A stretch of DNA of 64,000 nt from Pseudomonadota bacterium (GCA_023389155.1 JAEWEV010000002.1:60016-124015); one strand, 5' to 3'. Counted from the stretch's first letter, positions 44,937 to 53,844 are shown. Numbers and translations: made by a program. The notes: generated from the sequence alone by a model not told the origin.

Positions 44937-46166
44937 ATGTCGAAGTCCACAAGAGTCGGTATCGTGGGAGGCGGAATTGGCGGCGCTGCCCTGGCTCGCG
45001 CCTTGCAAAAGAAAGGGATCGAGGCGTTCGTGTTTGAGCGGGCCCCCGCTTTTGGCGAAATCGGCGCTGGTGTGCAAATGACGCCCAACGCGGTGAAGGT
45101 TCTCAGAGCCCTGGGTTTGCAGGAGGAACTGGACCGCATCGGCTTTTTGCCCGAGGCGATGGTGGGTCGCAACTGGGATGACGCACGTGAACTTTTCCGC
45201 ACCCCGTTACAGAAAGCTTGTCGTGAGAATTTCGGCGCTGATTTCCATCACGTTCATCGTGCGGATCTGCATGCCATTCTGTGCAAGGATATTCGACCCG
45301 ATCATGTGAAGTTCAATAGCATTTGCACAGGCGTCACGCAGACAGAGACTGCTGCCGTAGCTCATTTTGAGGATGGAACAACATTCGAAGCGGATATTAT
45401 CGTGGGCGCTGACGGCATCCATTCTGTGGTGCGCGACTCACTATGGGGTAAAGATGAGGCCAGCTTCACGGGACATATGTGCTGGCGCGCGCTTGTGCCT
45501 GTGGAGCACCATCCTTTGTCATCTGTCAGTCCAGATGCTTCCTTTTGGTTCGGTCCAAAGGCACACATTGTGACGTACTACGTAAAGGGAGGTGCGGCAG
45601 TCAACATTGTTGCAGTGAACGAGAGTGCGGATTGGGTGGCAGAATCCTGGACGGAGCCGAGCACTCGAGAGGAACTACTGGCGGCATATCAGGGTTGGCA
45701 TGAGAATATTATCGATCTGCTTAATCGTACCGATCCAGACCAGACATTCAAGTGGGGCTTGTTCGATCGTGATCCCATGGACCACTGGGCCAAGGGGCGA
45801 GTCACGCTTCTTGGGGATGCGGCACATCCAATGCTGCCATTTCTTTCGCAAGGGGCAGCCATGGCGATTGAAGATGCCTTTGTACTGGCCGAAATGATCG
45901 ACCACTTTCCAACGGACTACGAGGCGGCTCTCCGAAGCTATGAAGCCGAACGACTTCCACGAACATCCAGGGTGCAGCTCGAAGCGCGGGAGCGCGGTCG
46001 AACTTACCATCTGTCAACTCCCGAGGAGCAGCGCGCGCGTGACGAAGCGCTCCGCAAGCAGCAGGCGGAAAATCCGAATGCAGTAGGTATCAAGGCTGAA
46101 TGGGTCTACGAGTACGACGCAACGCGTTGCAAGGAGCGTATCGGTATCACAGAGCCGGCGGCTTGA
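44937..46166 (+). CDS. FAD-dependent pyridine-carboxylate monooxygenase (NicC- or HpaM-like)
   Basis: This 409-aa flavoprotein has the FAD-binding GxGxxG in VGIVGGGIGGAALARAL (near residue 8), GADGIHSVVR and the second FAD motif GDAAHPMLPFLSQGAAMAIED-type loop. AGGAGAGG precedes the ATG. Followed by NicD, NicX and NicF genes, it should produce 2,5-dihydroxypyridine by decarboxylative hydroxylation, as 6-hydroxynicotinate 3-monooxygenase (NicC) or 5-hydroxypicolinate 2-monooxygenase (HpaM) do. Its sequence, as I recall the references, looks no closer to NicC than to salicylate-hydroxylase-like enzymes, so the substrate is left open. Confidence 0.82.
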   Translation: MSKSTRVGIVGGGIGGAALARALQKKGIEAFVFERAPAFGEIGAGVQMTPNAVKVLRALGLQEELDRIGFLPEAMVGRNWDDARELFRTPLQKACRENFGADFHHVHRADLHAILCKDIRPDHVKFNSICTGVTQTETAAVAHFEDGTTFEADIIVGADGIHSVVRDSLWGKDEASFTGHMCWRALVPVEHHPLSSVSPDASFWFGPKAHIVTYYVKGGAAVNIVAVNESADWVAESWTEPSTREELLAAYQGWHENIIDLLNRTDPDQTFKWGLFDRDPMDHWAKGRVTLLGDAAHPMLPFLSQGAAMAIEDAFVLAEMIDHFPTDYEAALRSYEAERLPRTSRVQLEARERGRTYHLSTPEEQRARDEALRKQQAENPNAVGIKAEWVYEYDATRCKERIGITEPAA

Positions 46167-46313
46167 GCGAGTGAAGGTGACCGTAAAACCGGTTCACAGT
46201 TATTTCTAACGCCTTGGTCTGCGTGGATGCAGAGACAGGGCAAGATAATGGCAATGTCGTGATTTAACGTTCCGACGTTGTTGTCTGCAACGAACAATCA
46301 AGGAGGGAAAACG

Positions 46314-47144
46314 ATGACAAGTACCTATCTTTACGGTGCCAACGTCTTCGCAAATGACATACGTCAGCACTATTTACGTTTCGGTGGTCAAAACGGAGCG
46401 CGTTCCGAGCGAGATCCGATACTTCTTATTCCGGGCATTACAAGTCCCGTCGAAACATGGCGTTTTGTCGCCGAGAATCTCGGCCGTCACTTCGATACCT
46501 ATGTGCTCGATGTTCGTGGCCGAGGGTTGAGCGAGGCCCACGACGATCTTGACTACAGTCTGGATGCGATGGCGACCGACGTGATTGCCTTTGCGAATGC
46601 ATTGGAAATTTCATCGTACTCGATTGTCGGCCATTCCATGGGCGGGCGTGTCGGTCTGCGCGTGGCCGGACAACGGGCAACGGGCCTGAAACGGCTGGTC
46701 GCGGTGGACCCCCCTGTATCGGGTCCGGGCCGGCGACCCTATCCTGCGAAACTCGACTGGTATGTCGATTCGATAAGACAGGCGAAGCGCGGCATGACTG
46801 TTGAACAGATGCGCGAATATTGCCCTACCTGGACAGAGGAACAGCTCAGACTCCGCGCAGAATGGCTGCATACCTGCAATGAAAAAGCGATCAGGGAAAG
46901 TTTTCATGCGTTCCAGACAGACGATATCCACGCAGATGCTGGGAAAATCGAAATTCCCGTTCTGCTAATGTGCGCTGAAAGAGGCGATGTTATTCGTGAT
47001 TCGGACGTGGAAGAGTTACTCGGGTTGTTACCGTCCATGAAACACGTGCGAGTTGAGAATGCAGGGCACATGATTCCCTGGGATAACGAACCAGGATTCT
47101 ATCGAGCTTTTGGGGATTTTCTGGGACACCCGCTGGACTCGTGA
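46314..47144 (+). CDS. nicD: N-formylmaleamate deformylase
   Basis: This 276-aa alpha/beta hydrolase follows AAGGAGGG and starts MTSTYLYGAN. The nucleophile is Ser108 in VGHSMGG, with probable Asp132 and His252 (AGHMIPW). The spacings of 24 and 120 residues between Ser, Asp and His match those I recall for characterised NicD. NicD removes the formyl group of N-formylmaleamate, made by NicX, to give maleamate. It is positioned between the monooxygenase and NicX. Confidence 0.88.
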   Translation: MTSTYLYGANVFANDIRQHYLRFGGQNGARSERDPILLIPGITSPVETWRFVAENLGRHFDTYVLDVRGRGLSEAHDDLDYSLDAMATDVIAFANALEISSYSIVGHSMGGRVGLRVAGQRATGLKRLVAVDPPVSGPGRRPYPAKLDWYVDSIRQAKRGMTVEQMREYCPTWTEEQLRLRAEWLHTCNEKAIRESFHAFQTDDIHADAGKIEIPVLLMCAERGDVIRDSDVEELLGLLPSMKHVRVENAGHMIPWDNEPGFYRAFGDFLGHPLDS

Positions 47145-47180
47145 TCAACGTATTTTGTCTGAAAAAGATAGGGAGATATG

Positions 47181-48242
47181 ATGGCTGTCCGTGATACTGA
47201 TTTGATCCAGGCGTGGATCAACGTACTGAATTTATCAAAACTGAAAAGGGGTGATGCTGTCACGGTATTGACCAGTGACAATACCCATCCGCAAACGTTG
47301 AGATGTGCAATAACTGCGGCGACGATGTTGGGCGGTGTGGTCAGCCGGCTGGATTTGCCCCCGGTGAACGGAGAAAAATCGCTCAGTCGCGATCCGCTTG
47401 CCTATCTGGGCACGACGCCGCTAACCGGAAATCGCGCCGCAATTGCTGCATTGAAGGCGAGTGATCTGATTCTGGATCTGATGACACTCCTTTTCTCGCC
47501 GGAGCAGCATGATATTTTGCAGGGGGGTGGAAAGATCCTGCTTGCGGTGGAACCGCCCGAGATACTCTTGCGACTGGAGCCTACCCAAGAAGATTATCAT
47601 CGGACTCAGGCAGCGTCAGCGCTGCTCAAAAACGCCAAAGAAATGCGCGTTACCTCCGCTGCAGGTACAGATTTGCGCTGCCCATTAGGGCAATATCCCT
47701 GCGTATCTGAATACGGCTTCGTTGATGAGCCTGGACGATGGGACCATTGGCCTAGCGGCTTTACATTTACATGGCCTAACGAAGGCGAATCGCAGGGCAC
47801 GATCGTGCTCTCGAAAGGAGACATCCTTCTGCCGATGAAGTCCTATGTGGGGGAAGACATCACTCTGACAGTCAAAAATGGCTTTGTGACAGAGATCAAC
47901 GGTGGCGTCGAAGCGGAAATGTTTTCGGAATATATGGAATCGTTCGCTGACCCGGAAGCCTATGCTATTTCACATATTGGCTGGGGACTCCAGAAGCGTG
48001 CGTATTGGTCCACGCTGGGTCTGTATGATAGGGAAGCAACCATAGGCATGGATGCTCGCGCGGTAAGCGGAAACTTCCTTTTTTCTCTGGGGCCAAACAA
48101 CGAAGCGGGTGGCAGCAGGACAACGCCTTGCCACATCGATGTACCAATGCGCAAGTGTGACGTCTACCTGGATGATCTGCAGGTTGTCGCTAATGGAAAG
48201 GCAGTCGAAGCGGCACTTGTCTCGCAGGAGGCAACGTCATGA
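47181..48242 (+). CDS. nicX: 2,5-dihydroxypyridine 5,6-dioxygenase
   Basis: This 353-aa enzyme is the ring-cleaving step: it opens 2,5-dihydroxypyridine to N-formylmaleamate with non-heme Fe(II). From the second ATG (47181, with AGGGAG five bases upstream), the iron ligands fall at His265 (AISHIGWG), His318 and Asp320 (CHIDVPM), matching the positions I recall for Pseudomonas putida NicX. An ATG three bases earlier is also possible. Its end overlaps the NicF gene by four bases. Confidence 0.92.
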   Translation: MAVRDTDLIQAWINVLNLSKLKRGDAVTVLTSDNTHPQTLRCAITAATMLGGVVSRLDLPPVNGEKSLSRDPLAYLGTTPLTGNRAAIAALKASDLILDLMTLLFSPEQHDILQGGGKILLAVEPPEILLRLEPTQEDYHRTQAASALLKNAKEMRVTSAAGTDLRCPLGQYPCVSEYGFVDEPGRWDHWPSGFTFTWPNEGESQGTIVLSKGDILLPMKSYVGEDITLTVKNGFVTEINGGVEAEMFSEYMESFADPEAYAISHIGWGLQKRAYWSTLGLYDREATIGMDARAVSGNFLFSLGPNNEAGGSRTTPCHIDVPMRKCDVYLDDLQVVANGKAVEAALVSQEATS

Positions 48243-48889
48243 CATCAGTGATTCACGCGGAAGGTCAGATTTTTGAACAGCAGGGGTTTGGCAGGGATAT
48301 CGATACTGCACCTCCCTTCGGGCTACTGATCGTCGATTTTGTCAACGGATTTGCCGATAGTACCGTTTTCGGAGGAGGGAATATTCCAGACGCAATCGAG
48401 TCCACCCGTTCTCTGCTGGATGAAGCGAGGCGCCGCCGCTGGCCCGTGGCGCATAGCCGTATCGTTTTCGCGGACGACGATGCCGATCAGAATATTTTCA
48501 CCAGGAAAGTGCCCGGTATGCTGACACTCAAGGAAAACAGCGTGGCCAGCGCGATTGTGCCACAACTAAGTCCTGAACCAGGTGAACTGGTGGTCAGAAA
48601 GACGGTTCCATCGGCATTTTTCGGAACCACTCTGGCGGCGTGGTTGACACAACGGGGAGTCAATACGTTGCTGGTGGCTGGCTGCGTCACCAGCGGTTGC
48701 GTGCGGGCAAGCGTGGTTGATGCCATGTCTCTTGGGTTTACCCCGGTGGTGGTGGCAGACTGCGTCGGGGACCGCGCGATAGCGCCGCATCAGGCAAGTC
48801 TGTTTGACATGCAGCAGAAATATGCGATGGTGATGGAAAAAGAGGCTGCATTGGCACTTTGCGGTAAGGCTGAATCAGCGATGTCATAA
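48239..48889 (+). CDS. nicF: Maleamate amidohydrolase
   Basis: This 216-aa protein belongs to the isochorismatase/nicotinamidase fold. The catalytic triad is visible as Asp33 (LLIVDFVNGF), Lys121 (VVRKTVPSAFFG) and Cys154 (VAGCVTSGCVRAS). NicF hydrolyses maleamate to maleate and ammonia. It overlaps NicX and is the last enzyme of the cluster; a maleate isomerase (NicE) gene is not in this window, so the last step to fumarate must be encoded elsewhere. Confidence 0.9.
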   Translation: MTSVIHAEGQIFEQQGFGRDIDTAPPFGLLIVDFVNGFADSTVFGGGNIPDAIESTRSLLDEARRRRWPVAHSRIVFADDDADQNIFTRKVPGMLTLKENSVASAIVPQLSPEPGELVVRKTVPSAFFGTTLAAWLTQRGVNTLLVAGCVTSGCVRASVVDAMSLGFTPVVVADCVGDRAIAPHQASLFDMQQKYAMVMEKEAALALCGKAESAMS

Positions 48890-48927
48890 AGCTATCTGGC
48901 TTGTCGCAGACGAATCACCAATGCAAT

Positions 48928-48959
48928 ACTGGAGGCAGATATGTCAATCTGCCTCCAGT
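48928..48959. terminator. Strong hairpin between convergent nicF-like and TetR genes
   Basis: ACTGGAGGCAGAT (48928-48940) and its exact complement (48947-48959) form a 13-bp stem with a 6-base loop. It covers the last codons of the TetR gene. No T-run follows on either side, so it may block convergent transcripts or be a processing site rather than a classical terminator. Confidence 0.5.
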
Positions 48960-49636
48960 CCCCCCACCATGAATCGGGTCACCTGATCAATCAGCTCTTC
49001 GGTATCGTTGACATCATATGTTCCCTTGGGCGCCATTTCCTCCATTCGATGCGTGTCTGAAAATGCGTAAAGATAAGTGCCAATCATGAAGGTGACTCGC
49101 CAGCAGGCATCCAGTTCGCTTAGTGTAGGTAACGCTTTTCTGAGTACCGCCACATAACGCTGGGTTGATCCTCCATAAGCTTCCGAGCGAAGTGAGTACG
49201 AAATCTCTGAGGGCTCTGTATGCAGGCGAGCCTGAAGCCGAAGAAATGCACGCCCCTGAAAGGTTGCACGCAGAGACAGGACAGGCTCCAGGAAGGTTCG
49301 TACAATAGTACGAACCTCTGGGCGTTTCTGGGTCTCCAAAGCTTCCAGGCGCTCCAGGCGTTCGCGGGAAATGAGCTCACCCCTGCGCAAAAAAACGGCT
49401 TGAAAAAGGCCGAATTTCGATCCGAAATAGTAGTTGATCAAAGCCTGAGTAACATTCGCCTGGTCGGCCACTTCTCTCAGTGCGGTCCCCGCATAACCCT
49501 TGTCCGAAAAAATAACTTCTGCCGCATCCAGAATATCGTCGCGAACTACGCTCGTGCCCTCAGGGCGTCCCGGACCATTGATTTTCCGCGGACGGCGAAC
49601 GGGCACTTTCTTTGTATTTTGCTCTGATTTTGACAT
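48944..49636 (-). CDS. TetR-family regulator of the pyridine cluster
   Basis: This 230-aa protein has a basic N terminus (VPVRRPRKINGPGRP) and a TetR helix-turn-helix (LREVADQANVTQALINYYFG, about residues 50-69). It is convergent with nicF. Its start codon lies in the palindrome-like AATTGATCGATTAATT, with no clear ribosome site, and a longer in-frame start exists at 49708. Known nicotinate regulators such as NicR/BpsR are MarR-type, so a TetR regulator here is a different solution. It probably represses livK, the monooxygenase operon and itself; inference. Confidence 0.82.
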   Translation of the reverse strand: MSKSEQNTKKVPVRRPRKINGPGRPEGTSVVRDDILDAAEVIFSDKGYAGTALREVADQANVTQALINYYFGSKFGLFQAVFLRRGELISRERLERLEALETQKRPEVRTIVRTFLEPVLSLRATFQGRAFLRLQARLHTEPSEISYSLRSEAYGGSTQRYVAVLRKALPTLSELDACWRVTFMIGTYLYAFSDTHRMEEMAPKGTYDVNDTEELIDQVTRFMVGGLEAD

Positions 49637-49660
49637 AATTGATCGATTAATTAAATATTT
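49636..49660. promoter_or_regulatory. AT-rich operator-like sequence at the TetR start codon
   Basis: TAATTGAT and ATTAATTA (49636-49643 and 49646-49653) form a near-perfect inverted repeat across the TetR start. It shares ATTAATTA with the livK and monooxygenase promoters and could mediate autorepression. Confidence 0.55.
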
Positions 49661-50145
49661 ATAAACACGAGTCGAATCACTTCGCCTGCCACCGACCTCA
49701 TGCACCATAAAATATCATAAATTGAACATCAGGATTGTCATTCTTCGAAAAAGTGCACTAGAAGCGCTCACAAATAGTTGTGCGATCGATACGATCGAAC
49801 GCCCGGACAAGTTGATGAGAATGAATTGGCGAAACGTGCCGGTGTGAGTGCTGCAACACGAATCTCTTCGACCAGACAACGCTGAGAAGAACAGGTACGC
49901 GCATGATGCATGGAACTAAATGCGTGATGCCGTCATAGTGATCTTGCGTTCGCAGGAAGTCGCGTTCTTTATTCGCAAGAAAAAAACGGATGTAAAACGT
50001 TCCTCAGGAGAATACCGGGATTGCGGGATAAAACTGACGATATTTCGTTTATGATTAATCTGATTCGCAAACGCGCGCTTTGAATATTGCCGGATGCGGT
50101 CAAGCGAACGGCATAGCCGGTAACGAAATAGAAAGGGAAGTTGAA
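49661..50145. other. Gene-free stretch with a broken helix-turn-helix-like fragment
   Basis: About 485 bases separate the TetR gene and the SDR. At about 49818-49885 one plus-strand frame encodes DENELAKRAGVSAATR, which resembles the start of a LacI- or Xre-type helix-turn-helix, then hits a stop 8 codons later. No complete gene is present. It may be a decayed remnant or chance. Confidence 0.35.
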
Positions 50146-50970
50146 ATGAATCTGGAAATAGCAGGCAAGTGGGCTTTGGTGTGTGGTGCAAGCAAGGGGT
50201 TGGGTTTTGGCTGTGCCAAGGCGCTGGTCGATAACGGCGTTAACCTGGTAATTAACGCAAGACGTGCAGAGGTGCTGGAAGATGCCGCTGCACAGTTGAC
50301 AGACTTTGCCGGCAAAGCCGCGCAACGCGATGGCTTTGCTGCTGCAAAAGTGATTGCGATTGCCTGCGATATCACAACTGTGGAAGGTCGTGAGGCCGTG
50401 TTCAGTGCGGCTGGCGGACCGGGCAAGGATTTTGACATTGTGGTCACTAATGCCGGTGGTCCTCCACCTGGAGACTTTCGCGAGTGGGAGCGTGACGCCT
50501 GGATAAAAGCCATTGATGCAAATATGCTGACGCCGATTGAACTGATTCGCGCGACAGTTGACGGCATGGCCTCTCGCGGATTTGGCCGCATTGTGAATAT
50601 CACCTCCAGTGCGGTCAAGGCGCCAATCGATATTCTGGGATTGTCAAATGGCGCGAGGTCCGGCCTAACCGGGTTTGTTGCGGGCGTCGCACGATCCAGT
50701 ATCGCTGCCAAAGGCGTAACGATCAATAATATCCTGCCTGGAAAATTTGACACTGATCGCCTCAAAGGCACAATTGACGCGACTGCGTCCAAGACAGGCA
50801 AGGACAAGGATGCGATACGCGAGGCGCAGAAGGCAGCGGTGCCCGCAAGACGATTTGGCGATCCTGATGAGTTCGGTGCGCTGTGTGCCTTTCTGTGCAG
50901 TCAGCAGGCCGGCTATATCACGGGACAGAACATGCTGATCGATGGCGGCATGTTGTCAGGCACGTTCTGA
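50146..50970 (+). CDS. Divergent short-chain dehydrogenase/reductase
   Basis: This 274-aa protein has the SDR Rossmann motif in VCGASKGLGFG (residues 12-22) and NAGGPP (102-107), with the family Ser at 154-155. The usual Tyr-x3-Lys pair is replaced: Ser167 stands where Tyr is expected and Arg171 where Lys is expected (GLSNGARSG). This belongs to a subgroup with an LSNxxR pattern rather than typical dehydrogenases, and its activity is uncertain. AAAGGGAAG precedes the ATG. It is monocistronic and convergent with the enolase-superfamily gene. Confidence 0.8.
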   Translation: MNLEIAGKWALVCGASKGLGFGCAKALVDNGVNLVINARRAEVLEDAAAQLTDFAGKAAQRDGFAAAKVIAIACDITTVEGREAVFSAAGGPGKDFDIVVTNAGGPPPGDFREWERDAWIKAIDANMLTPIELIRATVDGMASRGFGRIVNITSSAVKAPIDILGLSNGARSGLTGFVAGVARSSIAAKGVTINNILPGKFDTDRLKGTIDATASKTGKDKDAIREAQKAAVPARRFGDPDEFGALCAFLCSQQAGYITGQNMLIDGGMLSGTF

Positions 50971-50978
50971 TTCTGCTG

Positions 50979-52172
50979 TCAGAATTTCACCTGAAATTGT
51001 CTCAGCAGTGACATGTCAGGTGTAATACCTATCCCAGGTTCTTCCGAGAGTGCAATCCTGCCTTCGTCAGGCTTCAGGTAATCCCCTGCTATTAAATCAC
51101 GTAGTGGATTCGGGTTTGAATCCACTTCCACATATCCCGGTCCGCCAACAATGCCTTTCAAATGCATGGAGGCGACCAGGCCTACGCCGCCGCCCAACCA
51201 GTGCGGGCAAAACAGCCGTTTGTTTTCAATAGCGTAGGCGCCAACCGGGATGCAGCCACTGAAGCCGCCCCATTTGCCCAGATCCGGCTGGATGACTCCG
51301 AATGCACCGCAGTCCACGGCTTCACGAAATTGTGCTTCACCACGCAGGTTTTCTCCGCCAGCAAGCGCGATATCGCTTGCCGTCGACAATTGCTCCCACT
51401 GACTGATGGATGAGTCCGCCGTCAATGGCTCTTCCAGCCAGTCTGGATGGTAGGGTTCCAAGTGACGTACCATTTCCCGGGCAGCATCTAGCGACCATGC
51501 CTGGTTTGCATCCACCATCAGCGCGGTATCGTCGCCGAGCAAAGTACGCAGACTGCGCAGATTACCGATGTCGCGATCCTTGCCAAACCCGATCTTCAGC
51601 TTGAAGGCACGATAGCCTTCCTGTTGCATGGCAGCAGCCAGCTTTTCCGGATTGTTTGGGCTAATGCCCGAGGCATATACCGAGATATCGGGTGCGCCAC
51701 CCAGAAGCTGCCACAGTGGCTTTTGTGCCTGTTGCGCGGCTAAATCCCATAGTGCGATGTCAGCTCCGGCAATCGCCTGTGCCAACGTGCCCGGTTCCCC
51801 ACACTGGATGCCCAGTACATGTAGTCGCTGGTGCAATGTCTCGAATGCCTGTCCGGGAGTATCCCAGGCGCGTTCCATCAATATGGGGGCCACTGACGAT
51901 TGCAGGATCCGCGCACGATGCTCGGCACCGACGCTGGGAAAATTGCACCAGATTTCTCCCCAGCCGATCAGACCGTCTTCGTTTTCCAGCCTTACCAGTA
52001 CGGCGGGTCGGTCGTACATAATGCCGAAAGAGGTCTGCACAGGTTCGGTCACCGGTGCCCGAAAGACCAGTGCGTCCACGCGTGCAAGGCGTATGGGTTG
52101 CAATTGCAAATGTGAATACCTTGACGGTTCCGATATCTGCCTGACTTCGTTTGCCGTATCAGTGGCTGCCAT
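50979..52172 (-). CDS. Mandelate racemase/muconate-lactonizing-family (enolase superfamily) enzyme
   Basis: This 397-aa enzyme has the MR-subgroup residues: Lys191 and Lys193 in FKLKIG, metal ligands Asp221 (MVDANQAW), Glu247/248 (WLEEPL) and Glu274 (GGENLRG), Asp297 in QPDLGKWGG and His324 in CPHWLGG. Such enzymes abstract a proton next to a carboxylate, giving racemisation or dehydration of sugar or aromatic acids. AAAAGGAACACC precedes the ATG at 52172. It is the last gene of an operon with a GMC oxidoreductase and an ABC importer. The substrate is unknown. Confidence 0.88.
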   Translation of the reverse strand: MAATDTANEVRQISEPSRYSHLQLQPIRLARVDALVFRAPVTEPVQTSFGIMYDRPAVLVRLENEDGLIGWGEIWCNFPSVGAEHRARILQSSVAPILMERAWDTPGQAFETLHQRLHVLGIQCGEPGTLAQAIAGADIALWDLAAQQAQKPLWQLLGGAPDISVYASGISPNNPEKLAAAMQQEGYRAFKLKIGFGKDRDIGNLRSLRTLLGDDTALMVDANQAWSLDAAREMVRHLEPYHPDWLEEPLTADSSISQWEQLSTASDIALAGGENLRGEAQFREAVDCGAFGVIQPDLGKWGGFSGCIPVGAYAIENKRLFCPHWLGGGVGLVASMHLKGIVGGPGYVEVDSNPNPLRDLIAGDYLKPDEGRIALSEEPGIGITPDMSLLRQFQVKF

Positions 52173-52224
52173 GGTGTTCCTTTTTTCTATTGAAATTGTT
52201 ATCGCGAAGATCGCGGCACTTGCG

Positions 52225-53844
52225 TTAGCCCCGCAAAACCAGATCCGCGCCTTTTTCCCCAATCATGATGGAGGCGGCATTGGTATTGGCCGAGACCATA
52301 TCCGGCATGACAGAGGCATCGATTACGCGCAAACGCTCTACACCCTGTACCCTGAGCGCGGGATCGACCACGGCATGCGTATCCGAACCCATGCGGCACG
52401 ACCCCACTGCATGAAAAACCGTGCCACCGCATTCGCGGGCAAAATCGATCAATCCCGCTCTTGAGTCGCGCGCAGCGCCCGGCAGAATTTCGGCATCGAC
52501 CAGATCGCGAAAGGATGGCTGGCTGTAAATATCACGCAATATTTCGAGGCCCGCTGCCAGTGTGTTGCGATCGATTTCCTCGCTCAGGTATCGCGTTTCA
52601 ATGCTTGGTGCGGCAAACGGGTCGGCGCTGCGTATTTGCAGTCTTCCCCTCGAGGCCGGTCTGCACTGACATGCTGAGGCAGTGAAGCCAGGATAGTCAT
52701 GTAACGGCGTGCCGGGCTTGTCTACTGAGAGTGGCATTACATTGAACTGCATGTCTGCCCTGTCGTCTACGGCAAATTCCGTCTTCGCAAATCCGCCTAC
52801 CTGGCCGGCACCTACGGTAAGCGGTCCTGCATGTTTGAAAGCCCATTGCAGTCCCATCGCTGCGAGCTTGAGCGGATTGCGAACGTCATTATTCAGCGAC
52901 AGTTTCTTTTTGAGCCTGACGATGGTACGGGCCTGATAGTGATCTTTCAGATTTTCGCCGACCTCTGGCGCATCGAAGACGACCGGAATACCATGTTTTT
53001 CCAGCAGGGCCTTGGGCCCGATACCCGATAACTGCAATATTTGCGGAGACTGTACAGCACCTGCAGACAGAATGACTTCGCGTTCGGCCTGAGCCTGATG
53101 GACCTTTCCATTAGTGATCCATTCCACGCCGGTAGCGGTGGTTCCCTGAAACAGGACGCGTGTCACGTGCGCTTCGGTCAGGACTGTGAGGTTGGCTCGC
53201 GCCTGAATTGGTCGCAGAAACGCTGTTGCCGCACTGGAACGCCAGCCATTTTTCATGCTGAGTTGATACGCGCCCACCCCGAACTCTGTCGCGCCGTTGA
53301 AATCCGGATTGAAGGGCAATCCAAACTCCTGGCCCGCCGCCACCCATGCGCGGCAATAGGGATGATCGTTCTTCAGATCAGAGACGCCCAGCTCGCCATG
53401 ACCACCGTGATATTCACTTTCTCCATGCTCATATCCTTCGGAGCGTTTGAAGAAGGGCAATACCGACTGGAAATCCCATCCGCTTGCCCCTTTTGCGGCC
53501 CAGTCATCATAGTCACGGTGCTGGCCACGGATATAAAGAAGTCCATTGATAGAGCTTGATCCGCCCAGAACACGACCGCGCGGCCAGACAATGTTTCTGC
53601 CGGCCGTGCCTTCGCAGGGATCCGTGTCGAACAGACGGGAGAAGCGGGTGTCATAAATCGTTTTGAAGTATCCGACGGGCAGGTGCAGCCAGAAATTCCG
53701 GTTTGGCTTACCCGCTTCCAGCAACAGCACCCGAACGGCAGGATCGGCGGACAGGCGGTTGGCCAGCACGCAGCCTGCCGATCCCGCGCCAACGATAATG
53801 TAGTCATACCCGCCGCTTTGCTGTTGCTTGCTTATTTCACTCAT
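52225..53844 (-). CDS. GMC-family FAD oxidoreductase
   Basis: This 539-aa flavoprotein has the GMC layout: FAD-binding VGAGSAGCVLANRLS (residues 18-32), signature GRVLGGSSSINGLLYIRG near 90, a second signature AGAVQSPQILQLSGIG, and the catalytic-region HAVGSCRMGSD with a C-terminal NTNAASIMIGEKGADLV. GMC enzymes oxidise alcohols or choline-like compounds. It overlaps the upstream binding-protein gene by four bases and precedes the enolase-superfamily gene by 52 bases, suggesting a two-step pathway of oxidation and dehydration or isomerisation. Confidence 0.9.
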   Translation of the reverse strand: MSEISKQQQSGGYDYIIVGAGSAGCVLANRLSADPAVRVLLLEAGKPNRNFWLHLPVGYFKTIYDTRFSRLFDTDPCEGTAGRNIVWPRGRVLGGSSSINGLLYIRGQHRDYDDWAAKGASGWDFQSVLPFFKRSEGYEHGESEYHGGHGELGVSDLKNDHPYCRAWVAAGQEFGLPFNPDFNGATEFGVGAYQLSMKNGWRSSAATAFLRPIQARANLTVLTEAHVTRVLFQGTTATGVEWITNGKVHQAQAEREVILSAGAVQSPQILQLSGIGPKALLEKHGIPVVFDAPEVGENLKDHYQARTIVRLKKKLSLNNDVRNPLKLAAMGLQWAFKHAGPLTVGAGQVGGFAKTEFAVDDRADMQFNVMPLSVDKPGTPLHDYPGFTASACQCRPASRGRLQIRSADPFAAPSIETRYLSEEIDRNTLAAGLEILRDIYSQPSFRDLVDAEILPGAARDSRAGLIDFARECGGTVFHAVGSCRMGSDTHAVVDPALRVQGVERLRVIDASVMPDMVSANTNAASIMIGEKGADLVLRG

